Notes under the pieces: model-generated
Told to the model about the DNA's origin: nothing
Databases searched by the model: none
Seen by the model: only the letters and a program-made list of their open reading frames with translations
Origin: Dipteris shenzhenensis
Taxonomy: Eukaryota > Polypodiophyta > Polypodiopsida > Gleicheniales
Direction: 5' to 3' (one strand)
Length of the DNA: 64,000 nucleotides
NCBI GenBank assembly: GCA_047967505.1
Contig: CM106541.1
Shown here: in pieces, positions 42,401 to 53,319 of the stretch
Position numbering within the stretch: the stretch's first letter is position 1
Layout of the letters: each line of letters begins with the position of its first letter
Translations under genes and position numbers: made by a program

Positions 42401-42756
42401 TGGCAGCCCATCATGGATGGCAAGTACATCAGTTGGACATCAAAACAGCATTCCTACATGGAGACTTGCATGAGGAGGTTTATGTTACACAGCCTCGTGG
42501 ATTTGTGCAGGATGGACAGGAACACTTGGTGTGCAGGCTTCGCAAAGCTCTGTATGGCCTTAAGCAGGCACCTAGAGCTTGGTATGAGAAGATACACACA
42601 TATTTGGTTGCCCAGGGATTCAGCAACAGTCCAACTGAGAGTACCCTCTATGTTAAGAGGACTCGGGATGTTTTTTTGGTCATTGTTTTATATGTCGATG
42701 ACATGCTGCTCACAGGCCCCAATGAGCAAAATATTGCAGCCTTCAAGGCTGAATGA
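39479..42756 (+). pseudogene. Copia C gag-protease-integrase-RT
   Basis: Gag starts at ATG 39479 (MGERDVFGLLSAEDKLDGTN) and is broken by stops and one frameshift. From 40144 the frame is open for 870 codons. It holds zinc knuckle CNYCRKPGHYINEC, a protease with DND where DSG is expected, and a pre-integrase finger (LWHARFGHL..CEGCILGK). The integrase has HSDVCGPM and CIDRGGEY but loses about 27 residues around the catalytic Glu (TTPPNRFW joins both sides). RT follows with KTAFLHGDLHEEVYV and YVDDMLLTGPN, ending at a TGA (42754-42756) in the same frame as the next ORF. Confidence 0.92.
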
Positions 42757-43641
42757 CATTCCTCATTTGAAATGAGTGATCTGGGCACTTTGCATTTTTA
42801 TTTGGGCATTCAGTTTATACAGCGGGATGATGGTATTGTTCTGATACAAACTAAGTACATCAAGAAGTTGCTTCAGCGGTTCTCTTTCCAAGATTGCAAG
42901 CCAGTTGCCACTCCTATGGAGACTGGGATGAAATTCAGCATTGAAGATTCTGGGGATGCCTTTGATCAGACATTGTACCAGCAGGCTGTGGGCTGTTTGA
43001 TTTATTTATGCAATACATGGCCAGATATTCAGTTTGGGGTCTCCTTATTGAGCAGATTCATGCATTGCCTAGGAACCAAGCATTGGCAGGCTGTTAAGCG
43101 GGTGTTCCGCTATTTGCATGGTACTATGCACCTTGGTTTATTCTTTCCCAAGGGGGCTGATCCACAGCTGCATGCTTTCTGTGACTCCGATTGGGCAGGA
43201 TGCTTTGACACAAGAGTGTCCACTTCAGGTTTTTGCTTCTACTTTGGGCAGTCATGCATCTCTTGGTTGAGTAAGAAGCAACCCTTCGTGGCCACTTCCA
43301 GTTGTGAAGCTGAGTACAGGGTAGATTTCACAACCACCGTTGAGTGTGTTTGGCTCAGGCGATTATTTGCTGATTTGGGTATGAGACAGGAGTCTGCTAC
43401 CTCTATTTTTATAGACAGTCAGAGTGCTTTGGCAGTTGCGAAGAATCCCGTCTTCCATGCTCGCACAAAGCATATTGAGGTTCATTATCATTATGTGAGA
43501 GAGAGATTGTTTGCCTCAGAAATCAGCATGATCTATGTGCCTACACAGGACAATGTGGCAGATATATTCACCAAAGCATTGTCTCGTGAGAAGTTCGAAG
43601 GCTTTCGCAAGCTTCTGAACTTACTTCCTTTTGGTGATTGA
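42757..43641 (+). pseudogene. Copia C RT C-terminal end and RNase H
   Basis: Continuation of pol in the same frame after one TGA. It reads MSDLGTLHFYLGIQF, LYQQAVGCLIYLC, RVFRYLHGTMHLGL, then RNase H with DSDWAGC, SSCEAEY and IDSQSALAVAKNPVFHART, ending DIFTKALSREKFEGF. The normal C-terminus and stop are intact. Confidence 0.92.
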
Positions 43642-43673
43642 TATCACATTTGCCTTGTACATTGTCACCACTT

Positions 43674-43925
43674 CACTAGCACCTATGTGTTGGGAGTGTA
43701 GGGTGACACCTTAGGTGTAGGCCCGGGGCACTTTTTACTCCAACTAGTGGAGGTTTTTTCCCCCGAGCTTGGCAGGCACACTTCCATGTGACTTGCAGGG
43801 TGTGCTTAGCAAGCACAACCTTATCCATGTATATGATGTGACTTTTGTCACATCTTCTGAATCAATCAATCATTCGAGCTTTGTGTGCTTGCTCTCTCCT
43901 CTTGTGTCTCGTCTCTGCACCAACA
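43674..43925 (+). repeat. 3' LTR of copia C
   Basis: Matches 38222-38473, except that the first three bases are CAC instead of TGT. The sequence just upstream is pyrimidine-rich, with no polypurine tract. Confidence 0.9.
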
Positions 43926-44576
43926 GACTTGGCCTTAAGCATGCATCTGGCCATCTCCATTGTGGACCTGTTTTTCCTTTCAGAAACAGGATTCTGCTGA
44001 GGAGTGTAAGGAATAATGCATGAGTGAATTTGGCTTTTAAAGGATATACCCAGTAATATCTTGTGAAATCATCAATGAGAGTCATGAAATATTTGTACCT
44101 TCCAATTGCATTTGTCCTCATTGGGCCACAGACATCACTGTGCACTAGCTGTAATTTCCTTTGTGAGAGTTTTGGACAATTCTTTTGAAAAGGAAATCGA
44201 TGCATCTTACCCAAAAGACAACCCTCACACACATGTTTGGAAACTGTGTGAGTTTGAGGTACATCATTTGCCATCTGCTGTGAATGTAGCTTTGCAAGAG
44301 CTCTATAATTGAGATGACCCACTCTGTCATGGCAAAGATGATTTTTAGCAAGCTGTGAATCTGAAATTGCAAATGCTTCAATAGAAAGTGCAACTGAGTG
44401 ATGATCAAGGTGATAAAACCCCTTTTGCAAAGTGCCAGTGAGAACTATGGCACTGTCATCACGAAGATCATAAACTAGGCATCTGTAGCCATCAAAAGTC
44501 ACTCTGAAACCTGAAGTGGCAATTGCTGAAATTGAAATCAAGTTGACTTCAATTCCAGGCACAAAAAGAACATTTG
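43926..44576 (-). pseudogene. Copia B pre-integrase and integrase N-terminal part
   Basis: The minus strand reads MPGIEVNLISISAIATSGF, LCHDRVGHLNYRALAKL with CEGCLLGKMHR (the H-H-C-C finger), then LVHSDVCGPMRT (first catalytic Asp) and FMTLIDDFTRYYWVYPLKAK. The frame then runs straight into a garbled stretch. The second catalytic Asp (the SDNGGEY region) is deleted, and the Glu region is degraded (GKTGPQWRWPDACL, a frameshifted RSTMEMAKCML). Confidence 0.88.
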
Positions 44577-45940
44577 TCAGAGTGACAGGATGGCTTGAAA
44601 TGGTGTGAGCTGCACACCTCCAATTCCTTTTACAGCATATGAAGCATTATTAGCACATGTGACAGTCCCCCCTCGAGGTGCATCAGCTAAAGAATGAAAC
44701 AACTGTCTGCAAGATGTGACATGCTTGGAAGCACCACTATCAAAGTACCAGGACTGAGCATCATTAGCAGTAAAGAATGCATCAGCTTTGGAGGGATCAA
44801 ATGAGCAATGGACAGCCCATGCCCGATCATCCTGAAGAGCATGTGCATGTGAAGCTTTTTGTGGCTCATGGGATTCAATAGCATGAGAGGCATTAACTGT
44901 CAATCCTGCTTTCTTTTTCTCCGAAGCAATGTGCTTCCTGCATTCTGAAATGTCATGTCCAGGCTTGCGACAATAGTTGCATCTTTTCTTCTTTGACTTA
45001 TCTGCTGTATTTTTAGAATTGCAGCTGCTATGCCCAGATTTTGGGTTGCCCGTAGGCTTGGAAGCCTTGCCTCTTCTTGTCTGCTGTGAAGCAAATGCAT
45101 GATCAAGAATAATGGCTTGTCTATTAGCTCTACTTTGCTCTTCCCGCAAAAGCAAAGTAACTAGCTGATCAAAAGAATAGTGGCCTAGATTACCCATGGC
45201 CACTAATCGAAGGGTTGTAGCAAACCCTTGATATGTCTCTGGCAGTTAATGTGGTACTGACAAGCTGTGAATTTGGCACCACCTCATCAATGTTGGCAAG
45301 TTGTTCCATGAGGTCCTTGACCTTTGTCAGGTATGCATCCATAGAGTCACCTTCATTCATGCAGACTTCCTGTAATTGCCTTCTCAAATATGCAACACGT
45401 GCCTCATTGCGAATCTGATAGAGAGAAGCCAATTTATCCCAAGCATCCTTTGCTGTCCTGCAAGATCGGATGTGCGGAATAATGATTCTCTTGCATGATA
45501 AAGCAGTACATGAATGTGCATTTGCATCCCTTGCATCCCATCTTGTCTGTTCTTGAGTTGGAAGAGTAGTAGCAGGAGTGCTAGAAGATGAGGCATCAGG
45601 AGTAGTACCCCCTGTAGAGGGACCAGCAATAGAGGCAACCACTGTAGCATTGGCTGGCCTCAGATCAACCCCAAAAACAATATTCCACAAATGGTTTGCA
45701 ACAAGAATATGTTTCATGAGATAAGACTACATCGGACAGTTGGTGCCATCATCTTCACGAAGAACGCCAAATAGATCTTGATTGTTCCCAGCCATAGCAA
45801 ATGTGATACATTGAAAGAGAACTGAAAACCCAAAAGCCTCAAGGTTATCATTGCAAAAGCTGGCTGTCCAAAAAATGACAGCAAATATCTTCAAATTTTT
45901 AGCCCAAATCAAAGGGCAAATGCAGATCTGACCCAAGTGT
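44577..45940 (-). pseudogene. Copia B gag and protease
   Basis: Gag N-terminus (about 45796 leftwards), UBN2 domain (EQTRWDARDANAH, SCRTAKDAWDKLASLYQIRN), and a second open segment with zinc knuckle CNYCRKPGHDISEC. The protease SWYFDSGASKHVTS has an intact DSG. Frameshifts lie near 45720 and 45240. This is the family's best copy of the zinc-knuckle and protease region. Confidence 0.88.
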
Positions 45941-46955
45941 GACTGTGGCAGGCAATGTTGACTGCAGAAACAGCAAATCTGGCAAAAGACCCAAATTTAA
46001 TGAGGGCAAATAGGCCTAAAAGAGGGCAAATGCAGAAAAGCCCCAAATGTTGCCGAAATTTTGCAAATGTGACCCAATGTATGCGAATCTAACTCAATGT
46101 CTTGCAGAAAAGACTCAATGTCTGAAAGTCTGACTCAATGTCCTACAGATGTGACTCAATGTTCTCCAATCTGTCCCAATGTATTGCAATCAAAAGAGAA
46201 ATTGCAGACAAAATACCAAAAAAAATTATAGCCTCAAGGCTTGCAACTGCAGAATTAGGACTTGCTGTCCACAAAATGACTGCAAAAGTGCACCTGTCCC
46301 AAGGTATGGACCTCAAAAAATTGTAGGCTTTCCAATGTGTTGAAATGTCTGGAAATGATTTCAAACAGTAGAAGGAAGATAAAGATAACAAAAATCCTCA
46401 AAAGCCCCAAATTTTGATAATGTACTGTAAAGTACAAGCTGTACGGACTGCAGGTACAACGTGCTGAGCAAGTACGGACTGCAGTGTACGGAACACGTAC
46501 GTGCAGTGTACGGATGCAGGTACCTGACTGTACGGATGCAGGTACTATGCTGTACGTTGTACGGCTGTACGATGATGTAGATTCAAATCTGTACGGTTGC
46601 TCAGGTACGTTGTACGGGGGTGTACGAAATGCAGATTTGAATTTGTACTGTGGTTGAAGTACGGAACTGTACGGAGTAGGTACGACGGTCGGTACGGCAA
46701 TGCAAGTACTGATCTGTATGGTAGCGCAGGTACGGTGGCTCTGGTACGGGATGGACAAGTACGGGGCAGGTACGTAACAAGTACTGTGTACGGAGTCCAA
46801 CGTACAGGGGCGTAGATACGGAAGTTGTATTACGTAAGTACGATGGTAGGTACGGATCTATACGATGCAAGTACAGATCTGTACGATGCAGGTACAAAAC
46901 CTAGTACGAGCAGGTACAACAGGGAGTCCAGGGGCAAGAAGACTAGTCAAGCCTA
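45941..46955 (-). other. Copia B leader with GACTCAATGT and GTAC arrays
   Basis: Same layout as copia A: about six (A/T)GACTCAATGT-like units at 46060-46190, then dense GTAC words (mostly TGTACGG, GTACGG, GGTACG) at 46436-46920. The detailed order of words differs from copia A, so the array has been reshuffled rather than simply inherited. Confidence 0.8.
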
Positions 46956-46967
46956 GCTCTGATACCA
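46956..46967 (-). other. Primer-binding site of copia B
   Basis: The minus strand reads TGGTATCAGAGC, one base from the LTR; complementary to initiator Met tRNA. Confidence 0.95.
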
Positions 46968-46968
46968 T

Positions 46969-47336
46969 TGTAGGATCGTTTGAAAAGAGAGAGTGCAGGT
47001 TGCAAAAGAGTCGATGGATTAGCCGTCACGTCAAACTAGGATAGTAGAAAAGAAAGAGTACAAAGTACTTGTACCTAGACCTAGGACTAAGTGTCCTAGG
47101 TGTCACATAGGACTAAGTGTCCTACATGGCCTAAAAGGCGCTAACACTACAAGTGCCTATATTTATGCCTACAAGGCACATACCATGGCCTATAGGGCAT
47201 CGCTAGAACCACCAGGACTGAGCATCATTAGCAGTAAAGAATGCATCAGCTTTGGAGGGATCAAATGAGCAATGGACAGCCCATGCCCAATCATCCTGAA
47301 GAGCATGTGCATGTAACCACCAGGAGATGGCCTACA
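46969..47336 (-). repeat. 5' LTR of copia B with inserted gag fragment
   Basis: 368 bp, against 260-263 bp in relatives. The excess is about 105 bp (about 47213-47317) nearly identical to copia B gag at about 44748-44852. It is placed where ACCAGGA occurs in both sequences, and the LTR text AACCACCAGGA is repeated after it. Confidence 0.92.
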
Positions 47337-47584
47337 AAAGAACGGGTAAAGGAACGTGTACGGACGGGGGAGCCTGTACGGACGACCGTACATTAGGTAC
47401 GGCCTGCGCAAGGGCAAAGGAAGGGGCAAGTGCAGACGGAAGATGTATAGGGGCTGACAAATGGGGTACGGATGCAGGCGCACCAGTAGTAGCAGGCTGC
47501 AGGCAAGGTACAGGGACGGGTGAGGGAGGGGCTGAGCTCGACATCACGCGCACGGCACGCACACACACACACGCGGGGGGGAGG

Positions 47585-47587
<3 letters not shown>
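47337..47587 (-). pseudogene. LINE IV 5' part (ORF1 start)
   Basis: The continuation of LINE IV on the right side of copia B. On the minus strand an ATG near 47543 starts MSSSAPPSPVPVPCLQPATT, a Pro/Ser/Ala-rich N-terminus that runs to the AAAGA target copy. Several GTACGG words fall here, within coding text. A (CA)n and G-rich stretch (47555-47585) marks its upstream side. Confidence 0.6.
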
Positions 47588-47636
<49 letters not shown>

Positions 47637-48737
47637 TGTTAACGTCCGCGGGAGGCCTCGCGGGCCTATGGGACAAAAGTGCGGAAACAAAGTAAACTCA
47701 TACAAGCCATAGTGCGCTAGAGCGAAGGGCTCGCTAAGGCCTTCGTTGAATACTAGGAAACACATAAACTGAAATGCTAATGTAGTACATCATATCAAGT
47801 TAGGCTAGGAAAGCCAAATAGTCTGTAACATGAGTGGGACATGTCAGGTGCTTAGGGCTAATGTTCCAAGAACATGATTTGGCTTCATGTATCCAGGCTC
47901 CGTGATAGCTCTCTGGTGTGACGCAAAGAGCTCACGTATCTGCATCTGTCGAGTTGTCTGGCGCTGTGGTGGGGGGCGTGGTTTCCTCGATCTCTGGATC
48001 TGATGGGCTATGTCAAGTGTAATGCCACGTCTCTGTCGGTCGCCTCTAAGAAGAGCTGAGATAGGTCGAACCTCAATCGTGTGTACTCTGGTCTCCTGTC
48101 GCATGTGAGACCCCCGTGACCCTCGTCTAGTAGTGGTGTCGTGTCGACTCCCTCTATTGACCCATCTATCTCTCATGTCAGCTAGCTCCTCCTCTACTCT
48201 CGAGTGCCCTAGAGCTGACTCAAATGCGTAGAAGTCGGTGACCTGCCTTTGTGCTCGGTCCGCCTCAGTGTCCTGTGATGTGGTGGTCGCATCCTACTGC
48301 TCTCTGATCCATCGCAGTAGTGTCTCTTTGTGTCTCCGCATCTCCATCAAGTAGAGCCCAATACAGACCTGATCATGGAAGTGGACTAGTCGCGAGAGTG
48401 GGCCAAACGCGTGTCCCTCTTGAAAAAGGCAATGGTAGCGTCCTCGGATCTCGTAGTAGGCGGGACATATACAAAGAAAATGCTTTTCAGTCTCGACCTG
48501 ACCCATCGTGCATAGCATACAAGTTCACTGCTCTTCGGGTATGCCTGTAGCTCTCCCTGCCTCAATCCTCAGCTGATGGGAGGAGACTCGCATTTGTCCA
48601 ATGGCAATCCTCAGTGCATGTGAGACTCCTCTGTCCTCAAGATATTGGGGTCTGATGATGAGTCCATCCTCCGATACTCTCAAGAAATGGTCACGTTAGA
48701 GCTGGGTCTTGGTGGGGAAATCTTGGTCCCATGCGAT
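47588..48737 (-). mobile_element. LINE I 3' region with (TC)n tail
   Basis: In element sense it ends GAGGCCTCCCGCGGACGTTAA then (TC)n (47588-47634 on plus as GA). Upstream are a C-terminal zinc finger (VETEKHFLCICPAYYEIRGR, 48294-48518) and a long basic extension (47844-48176; VRPISALLRGDRQRRGITLD, RKPRPPPQRQTTRQMQIREL). It is cut at about 48737 by the LINE II tail. Confidence 0.8.
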
Positions 48738-48738
48738 C

Positions 48739-48791
<53 letters not shown>

Positions 48792-49725
48792 AACTATTAT
48801 TATCGTCCTTTGGGGGCCTGAAATCGACCCATGGGACCCAATGGAATGTTACAAAAAGAAACTATTATTATCGTCCTTTGGGGGCCTGAAATCGACCCAT
48901 GGGACCCAATGGAATGTTACAAAAAGTCTCCTTCTTTGAAGAAGGGTGGAGTGGACAGCTAGCATGTTGCCACCTGTGTAATACATTGGTCACGGTATGC
49001 AAGGACCTTGGTAATGTAGTTGCCCAAGGCTGCGAGGTGAGGATGGGAAAGCAAGCTCTCCAAACTGTTGTGATGCTGCGTGACATTGCTGAAATCTTCT
49101 CTTAGATGCTCATATCGCGGACATGTCAAAAGAACATGTGCCTCATTTTCCACTTCATCTAAGTTGCATATTTGGCAGAGTCTTTGTTCCCTTGATGCTC
49201 CTTCCCATGCTTTTTTCTCCACTTCTAGGGAGTGTGATTGAGTTCGGATGATTGCGATGCTTCTTCTTGCCCTGAGAGAGATAGGTGTGCATATATCTTT
49301 GTGTGCTTTGTTCTCTTTCTGAGAGTATGTGGTCTGGTCCAATAGTTGGGGTTGATATTCTCACAATAATATTCATATTTGGTCCTTTTCTTCGCTGATT
49401 GCCATTTACTGTGTAGTGCTTCTAAAAGGGCTGTAGAAAATGTCCTTTTCTCCTCTTCCCTTGGCATTGCATCTAGGTAAGAAGCAACTTCCCATCTTTG
49501 GAACCAGCCTTTAATGTCATACCCCCATCCAGATGATAGCATCTTGCTCTTGTTTGTTTTTTGAGGTCTCTTGCTTGCCTCCCATGCTCTCTTTGGTAGC
49601 CTATGTGCTTGCATATCTTGAATCCTCTTTATATATTTGAAGACTCTTTCCAGTGCTCTCAGCTCAATGGGTCTGCAACCTGTTTCAAGAAGCATGATTG
49701 AGTATGGTGTGGTGGACTTATTTCC
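48738..49725 (-). mobile_element. LINE II 3' region with tandem-duplicated terminus
   Basis: The minus-strand coding part (48959-49342) includes RLCQICNLDEVENEAHVLLTC followed by PRYEHLRE, a CCHC finger of LINE ORF2. More ORF2 (49225-49695) is frameshifted upstream. The 3' block (GGTCCCATGGGTCGATTTC, GGACGATAATAATAG) is present as two identical 68-bp units (48790-48857, 48858-48925), then a (TC)n/TA tail (48738-48789). Confidence 0.8.
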
Positions 49726-49730
<5 letters not shown>

Positions 49731-49776
<46 letters not shown>

Positions 49777-50007
49777 TATTAACGTCCGCAGGAGACCTCA
49801 CGGGTCTATGGGACAAAGTACAAAATGTCAAAATGACTTGCAACATTTGGATAAGCCAAAGGGTCGAGGAGTGCACATGGCATCTCAGCTCAATTATTAT
49901 ATCACACCGATACATACTAAGACTATAAAACTAATAGAAGTGGCCTTCATAACATCAGTTTAAGATTGAGAGTCTTTAGGTTTAGATTTGAAATCTCTAA
50001 TTAGTGT

Positions 50008-50055
<48 letters not shown>

Positions 50056-50160
50056 ACATTTCGTTTGATGAGATTTTACGTGGTCACCTTTTGTGTGGTG
50101 CCATTGTCATTAGGGCTGCGGTGCCATTGTGTGGTGCTTTCCCATTGGTTAATTTCTTCC

Positions 50161-50162
<2 letters not shown>
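49731..50162 (-). mobile_element. Short LINE I 3' end and a second (GA)n-flanked segment
   Basis: The (GA)n run 49731-49772 is followed by the LINE I terminal block and about 200 bp of unrelated 3' sequence (to 50009). Another (GA)n run (50010-50053) is followed by about 105 bp of unassigned DNA (50054-50160) before the next tail. Confidence 0.65.
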
Positions 50163-50199
<37 letters not shown>

Positions 50200-50770
50200 G
50201 TATTAACATCTTTAGGAGGCCTCACAGGCCTATCAGACAAAGTATAATCAACAGATAACTCATACAAGCTGCCATGGGCTGAAGCAAAGGGCTCGCTAAG
50301 GCCCTTGCTAAGCTAAGCTAAGCTAATGATCTCAAAAACTGAAAACTCAAAGGCATACTCTCTAGAACTCTCATGAGCCTCTTGTAGGTAGTGTGAAAGC
50401 TCCGAGGACATATTCGGGAGTCGTGGTATCCCTCTGATAAGAAGCTAAGATGTCATGTATCTGTAGCTGTCGAGCTGTCTCCAGGCATGGTGGGGGGCGT
50501 GGTATTGGGATCTGTGTATACGATGGGCAACATCAAGGTTGATACCCGGGGTTGGTCGGTCTCCTCTGAGTAGAGAAGCGATGGGCTGGACCTCTATCAT
50601 GCATGCTCTGGTCATCTCTGAGGCGCCCTTTCTGTTGCTCTGTGTCGTCTCTGCCCACTGATCATCCTCTACTCCGATGTGTCCCGGAGGTGACTCAAAG
50701 GAATAAAATTCAGTGACGTGTCTATGTGCCCGGTTAGTGTCCTGTGGCACTGCCCCCTCCTATTGTCTGA
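50163..50770 (-). mobile_element. LINE I 3' region with (TC)n tail
   Basis: (GA)n at 50163-50197, the terminal block (GTTGTATTAACATC, GAGGCCTCACAGGCC on plus), a 3' UTR containing GCTAA repeats (50310-50330), and the basic C-terminal extension (50445-50750; IEVQPIASLLRGDRPTPGIN). Confidence 0.8.
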
Positions 50771-53100
50771 TCTGGTATAACGAACAAAGGGTCTATGAGA
50801 TTGAGATAGAGAGAGTTTATTAAGAGTCGCCAAATGACCTTTTCAGTCTATGAGACTAAGAAAACTAGATACAATATGCTCAATGGATGGATCCTCTATG
50901 CGCATCTACACCCAAGACAAGTACAATGTAAACACAAAAATCACTAACAAAATGTTTGAGTCTATGTACATGATGAAAGCTATGGTGTGCCATCAATGCG
51001 GTGGCCCTCGGGATACTAGTAGAGGAGTTAAGTCCGTGGGAGACCTTGATAATGTGTGAGGCTGGGGCAGCATAAAACCCGTGATTGGATGTTGGTGACT
51101 ATCAGAATATGTGGTTTGTTGTGGTCTCCTAGATGTGGCTTTGTGGCCACTATCTTTTTTTCAGGAAAAGGAAGCTTCTATTTATGCTTGAAAATAACTG
51201 TACAACGCAGTTGCCAAATGAGCTAAGGAAGGTAAGTACAAGAGAAACAACTGGCTGTCAGAAAATAACCAGCCGGTTTCCTAGAGAACCCAGCACATTG
51301 CCTAGGAAATCTCCGGAACAAGGGCTAATAACCAGGGTGGTGGTCTATACATTGAACGGATATCCCCTGGGAAAAGGGTGTAGAAGACGTGTGCAGGCCA
51401 AGCCTTGTAGAACCGCTCCTGTCTTTTGACAGTCGCTCTTGATTTTGGAGTACCGCGCTTCCTAACTTTACCGCATGACACATGTTCCAGGTAGTGATGT
51501 TGGATACATATCTCAAACACTATCCTCTGGTGAGGGTGTCGGGTATACATGGGAAGGCGACGATGTGTCATCAGTCTCTCTTCCAAAGATCTGCTGGTTG
51601 CCAGACTGGGTCAATCGAGAAGGCATGCCCTCGCTCTGTGAGCCATGCGACTATCCCCCAAGCGAAGTCTCATTGTATCCGCTACGTGTGGGCCACAAAA
51701 TCCTAAAGGTTGCTAGCCAAACTCTTTGAGCTGTAGAACATCCCCATAGGCATTGGGGTATTGTCCCCAAAACTTCCTCTACGCAGCAAAACTACACACA
51801 TTTGCTCTATCCAAGGGGCCGATAGGCAAGCCCCCATGGGCCAACAACAAGAAGAAATAGGAGATCTTTTGTGGTCTCATGCTAGTCCAAAGACGAGGCC
51901 AGAATCGAGAGAGAGCCCCCGAGGGACCTCCTGATTGACCCAGTCTTAGCGTACCATGATGACAGTCTTGCTTTAGCCTGTGGATACTATGTTGACTACA
52001 AAAAATTGATTTTGCGACTTTGTGCTACACAATCTGTGGCACTTGGCTGAAGACAAGTGCCACCGTCACTGCTATTGGTCGTGCATCTTTTGTTGTGAAC
52101 ATGGAGGGAAGCTAATTTGTGCATCGACTCGCTGGCGGGTCTGTGTGGGCCTCGGCTAGGTCGCCTCCCTAGGGCCTGTTGGTTTGTGCCATTGGCTGGA
52201 AAAACTCAGTGACTACATTGAGTGACTACACTCTTGGCCGAGAGCCCTAATCTTGTCTGTGTGCCTTGAGCAACTGGTTTCTTTGTTGTATGGCCTCATA
52301 AATGAAAGATCCCAGACTTCTGAGAGGGGTCCAAATCCATCCTTGAATAGACAATATTAACGACTGCAAATCTCATTGTACACATGGCATTGGAAAGCAA
52401 AATGCTCCTCTAACTCAATCTGTCATTGATCACATAAAGTGCAGATACGACCCTTCCTAGGTATACCCTTAACTCACGCACTCTTAATGCGTAGTATGTG
52501 CGATGAAACACTGAACTGTCTGATGGAGATCCTCAAAGAGTGGGGGAGGTGATCCATATGTAGCTTGGTGGATCAATGAAGCCCGTGAGATATCTGTAAG
52601 TAGTAGTCTCTGTAGAAGCTGAGCTTAATAGGAAGCTTGCGAGGGGCTAAATAGGTCCTAAATGTGTGTAGTTGTAAGAGATCCTCTTGGATAACGTGGT
52701 TAATCTCGTGATAGGTGAGTAGAACATAGGGGGCCTCAAGGCTTTAGGGAAAGGGACACAATCTATCCATATGGAGTCCGAATCTCTCCAACCATCCATG
52801 TGTATGGGCATATCTCTGATCACCCTCAAGTGCTAATGTCATGGATGAGGATAAGGCTAGCCATGGTAACCTGTGTTGGTCTGAGTTCGAGGAACCATAG
52901 TCATTCAGTAAAGATATGTGATCACTTGCAATGTTGCGTCGAGCTGTAATGGGGATGCAGGACCGGCAGCTTATTCCTGATCATATGTGACAATAAGAGA
53001 ACTTGGGGCCTCTCCACTCGAGCCTAGTCTACCACTCATAGATCAGGCCCCTAACAAGGGCTGCCATACATGCCCACTGGGTGGTCTAAGGAATCAAGAA

Positions 53101-53103
<3 letters not shown>
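50771..53103 (-). mobile_element. LINE III copy, degraded, with inserted LINE V-like DNA
   Basis: A LINE III 3' end (..CTTAATAAACTCTC in element sense) is at about 50800. LINE III ORF2 text (zinc-finger and thumb regions) is recognisable at 52250-53100 by similarity to 36100-37000, but with many stops. Between them (about 51155-51950) lies different sequence starting with a CTTTTTTTCAGG-type tail and containing short minus-strand open frames (51302-51586), probably another LINE 3' end. 51950-52250 is unassigned. LINE I is inserted at 53104. Confidence 0.6.
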
Positions 53104-53164
<61 letters not shown>

Positions 53165-53319
53165 ATGTCTGCAAGAGGCCTCGCGGGCCATGAGACAAAG
53201 TGCGAATCCAAGAAGTACCTCATACAAGCCATTGAGGACAAGCAGAAAATACACACAACTACATACTTGTTTACAAAAGAGAACAAAAACAGGAGGAGAG
53301 CTCCTGCAGCTGGCTGCTC
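53104..53319 (-). mobile_element. LINE I 3' end inserted in LINE III
   Basis: A (TA)n then (GA)n tail (53104-53160) followed by the LINE I terminal block (ATTAATGTCTGCAAGAGGCC on plus) and about 120 bp of its 3' UTR. LINE III text stops exactly at the tail. Confidence 0.75.

Larger units (their letters stand above)
38222..43925 (+). mobile_element. Copia C, complete LTR element in copia B
   Basis: A 5704-bp plus-strand Ty1/copia. Target duplication GACTT is at 38217-38221 and 43926-43930; the empty site is legible in copia A at about 25345-25360. LTRs are 252 bp (38222-38473 and 43674-43925). The primer site TGGTATCAGAGC is at 38476-38487. The ORF is almost continuous but has stops at 39707-39709, 40030-40032, 40114-40116 and 42754-42756, a frameshift near 39820, an altered protease and a deleted integrase core. 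No polypurine tract is visible before the 3' LTR. Confidence 0.95.
33188..47336 (-). mobile_element. Copia B, complete LTR element carrying two nested insertions
   Basis: Target duplication AAAGA is at 33183-33187 and 47337-47341. 3' LTR 33188-33447, polypurine tract about 33448-33460, pol and gag 33560-45800, leader to 46955, primer site 46956-46967, 5' LTR 46969-47336. It is interrupted by LINE III (35484-37932) and copia C (38222-43925). It is dead: RT YVDD is YVHD, the integrase core is deleted, and there is a TAG at 34130-34132. Without insertions it would be about 6.0 kb. It sits in LINE IV. Confidence 0.95.
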
